Assembly: GCA_046313435.1 (NCBI GenBank)
Contig: JBKBYG010000035.1
Span: 1-16,238 of the forward strand
Origin: JBKBYG01 sp046313435
GTDB taxonomy: Bacteria; Pseudomonadota; Alphaproteobacteria; Rickettsiales; Arcanibacteraceae
DNA length: 16,238 nt
Direction of reading: 5' to 3'
Positions 15,800 through 16,238 of this stretch are shown here, one piece after another; the first letter of the stretch is position 1; the number at the start of each line of letters is the position of its first letter. The notes under the pieces were generated by a model. It did no database searches. It was not told where the DNA came from and saw only the letters and a list, made by a program, of their open reading frames with translations. The position numbers were made by a program, and so were the translations under genes.

Positions 15800-15828
15800 T
15801 AGACATTCTTCAAGATTTATTTTATAAG
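15800..15828 (+). promoter_or_regulatory. Promoter of tRNA-Phe
   Basis: TAGACA (15800-15805) and TATAAG (15823-15828) are exactly 17 bp apart, each one base from the sigma-70 consensus. Initiation near 15835 would leave about six nt before the mature tRNA. Confidence 0.65.
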
Positions 15829-15840
15829 CGATAAATCTTT

Positions 15841-15916
15841 GGCTGGATAGCTCAGTTGGTAGAGCAATGGACTGAAAATCCATGTGTCCCTGGTTCGATT
15901 CCTGGTCCAGCCACCA
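15841..15916 (+). tRNA. tRNA-Phe (GAA)
   Basis: This is a 76-nt cloverleaf with encoded CCA. Acceptor stem GGCTGGA/TCCAGCC pairs fully. D arm is GCTC/GAGC, anticodon stem ATGGA/TCCAT has loop CTGAAAA giving anticodon GAA (15874-15876), and the T loop is TTCGATT. The T stem, CCTGG (15889-15893) against CCTGG (15901-15905), has a central T-T mismatch. All other elements are canonical. It decodes UUC/UUU. Confidence 0.96.
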
Positions 15917-16012
15917 TTCTTCCTTTATTTTTTCTTTGCAACTAGCCTATTTGTCCCTTCTACAAACAATTTACATTTTAATAAATATTAATTAAATCTT
16001 TAGTAGTTTACC

Positions 16013-16041
16013 TTGACAAAATTGTTTATATGGTTTAAAAT
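16013..16041 (+). promoter_or_regulatory. Near-consensus sigma-70 promoter of the last gene
   Basis: Perfect TTGACA (16013-16018), a 17-bp spacer, and TAAAAT (16036-16041), one base from TATAAT. This is the best promoter in the window, and initiation near 16048 gives a leader of about 40 nt. Confidence 0.75.
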
Positions 16042-16086
16042 TAGTTAATATCTTAAGCTTCTTTTAACATTAAATTAAACTATTAT

Positions 16087-16238
16087 ATGATTTTTAATTT
16101 GAGACAAAAGACAAATGATCTTTCTGATAAGCCTTCTAATAATGAAGGCACTTCAAGCTTGGCTCAATTTGATTATAAAATTTCAAAGAGAAAGATCAAA
16201 CTTCGACTTATCGATGTATCTAAAAAAGCGCTTAAACT
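16087..16238 (+). CDS. N-terminal part of an unidentified gene (runs off the window)
   Basis: An ATG at 16087 opens a frame with no stop through the end of the window, giving 50 codons. The product begins MIFNLRQKTNDLSDKPSNNE, a hydrophilic, Asn/Ser-rich lead, and then turns basic (KISKRKIKLRLIDVSKKALK). No family is recognisable, and no Shine-Dalgarno is seen. The strong promoter about 45 nt upstream makes it likely to be a real gene. Confidence 0.6.
   Translation, partial: MIFNLRQKTNDLSDKPSNNEGTSSLAQFDYKISKRKIKLRLIDVSKKALK

Overview
The window is very AT-rich DNA, by eye about three quarters A+T, with compact housekeeping genes, a degrading multi-copy gene family and no recognisable phage or transposase genes. 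The housekeeping proteins (RecO with an alphaproteobacterial-looking central segment, CysQ, RpoD, DnaG, and a CTP-dependent lipid-kinase-like membrane protein beside dnaG) together with leucine-rich-repeat (LRR) proteins suggest an obligate intracellular alphaproteobacterium. My best guess is an endosymbiont of the Rickettsiales, possibly close to the protist-associated Midichloria/Jidaibacter lineages. This placement is inference from gene content and composition, not from a phylogeny.

Layout. 1-77 may be the tail of an upstream gene. 197-2083 is a large intact LRR protein behind a TTGACA element and three tandem TTAATTA heptamers. It converges on recO (2844-2098, minus). 17 bp away, cysQ (2862-3617) diverges from recO and runs with zero spacing (TAA then ATG) into a second LRR gene (3618-4472). 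That gene seems to have lost its last part to a TAA stop, because the same frame continues to 4571. A 0.5-kb gap precedes a two-membrane-segment orphan with a perfect Shine-Dalgarno (4979-5557). On the minus strand follow an endonuclease/exonuclease/phosphatase-fold protein that appears to lack its final catalytic Asp-His (6569-5667), a third LRR locus broken into pieces (8816-6674), and another orphan with a hydrophobic segment (9536-8967). A membrane-anchored glycosyltransferase-like gene (9710-10687, plus) comes next.

A 0.45-kb, GC-richer repeat island (about 10697-11149) has imperfect inverted-repeat ends and contains nested REP-like palindromes and three 35-nt direct repeats. It abuts the terminator of the minus-strand cluster lipid-kinase-like gene - dnaG - rpoD (15688-11199), a version of the macromolecular-synthesis operon. 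tRNA-Phe(GAA) with its own promoter (15841-15916) and the start of an unidentified gene behind a near-consensus sigma-70 promoter (16087 onward) close the window.

The main new observation is that all three LRR loci carry related C-terminal regions built around an L-E-x-R-Y...Y-L-F core that I do not recognise as a named domain. One copy is intact, one is cut short by a stop near its 3' end, and one has a stop plus two frameshifts. This looks like a family of candidate host-interaction proteins caught in expansion and decay. Together with the two orphans and the altered phosphatase-fold protein, 197-9536 reads as an accessory region inserted between conserved genes.
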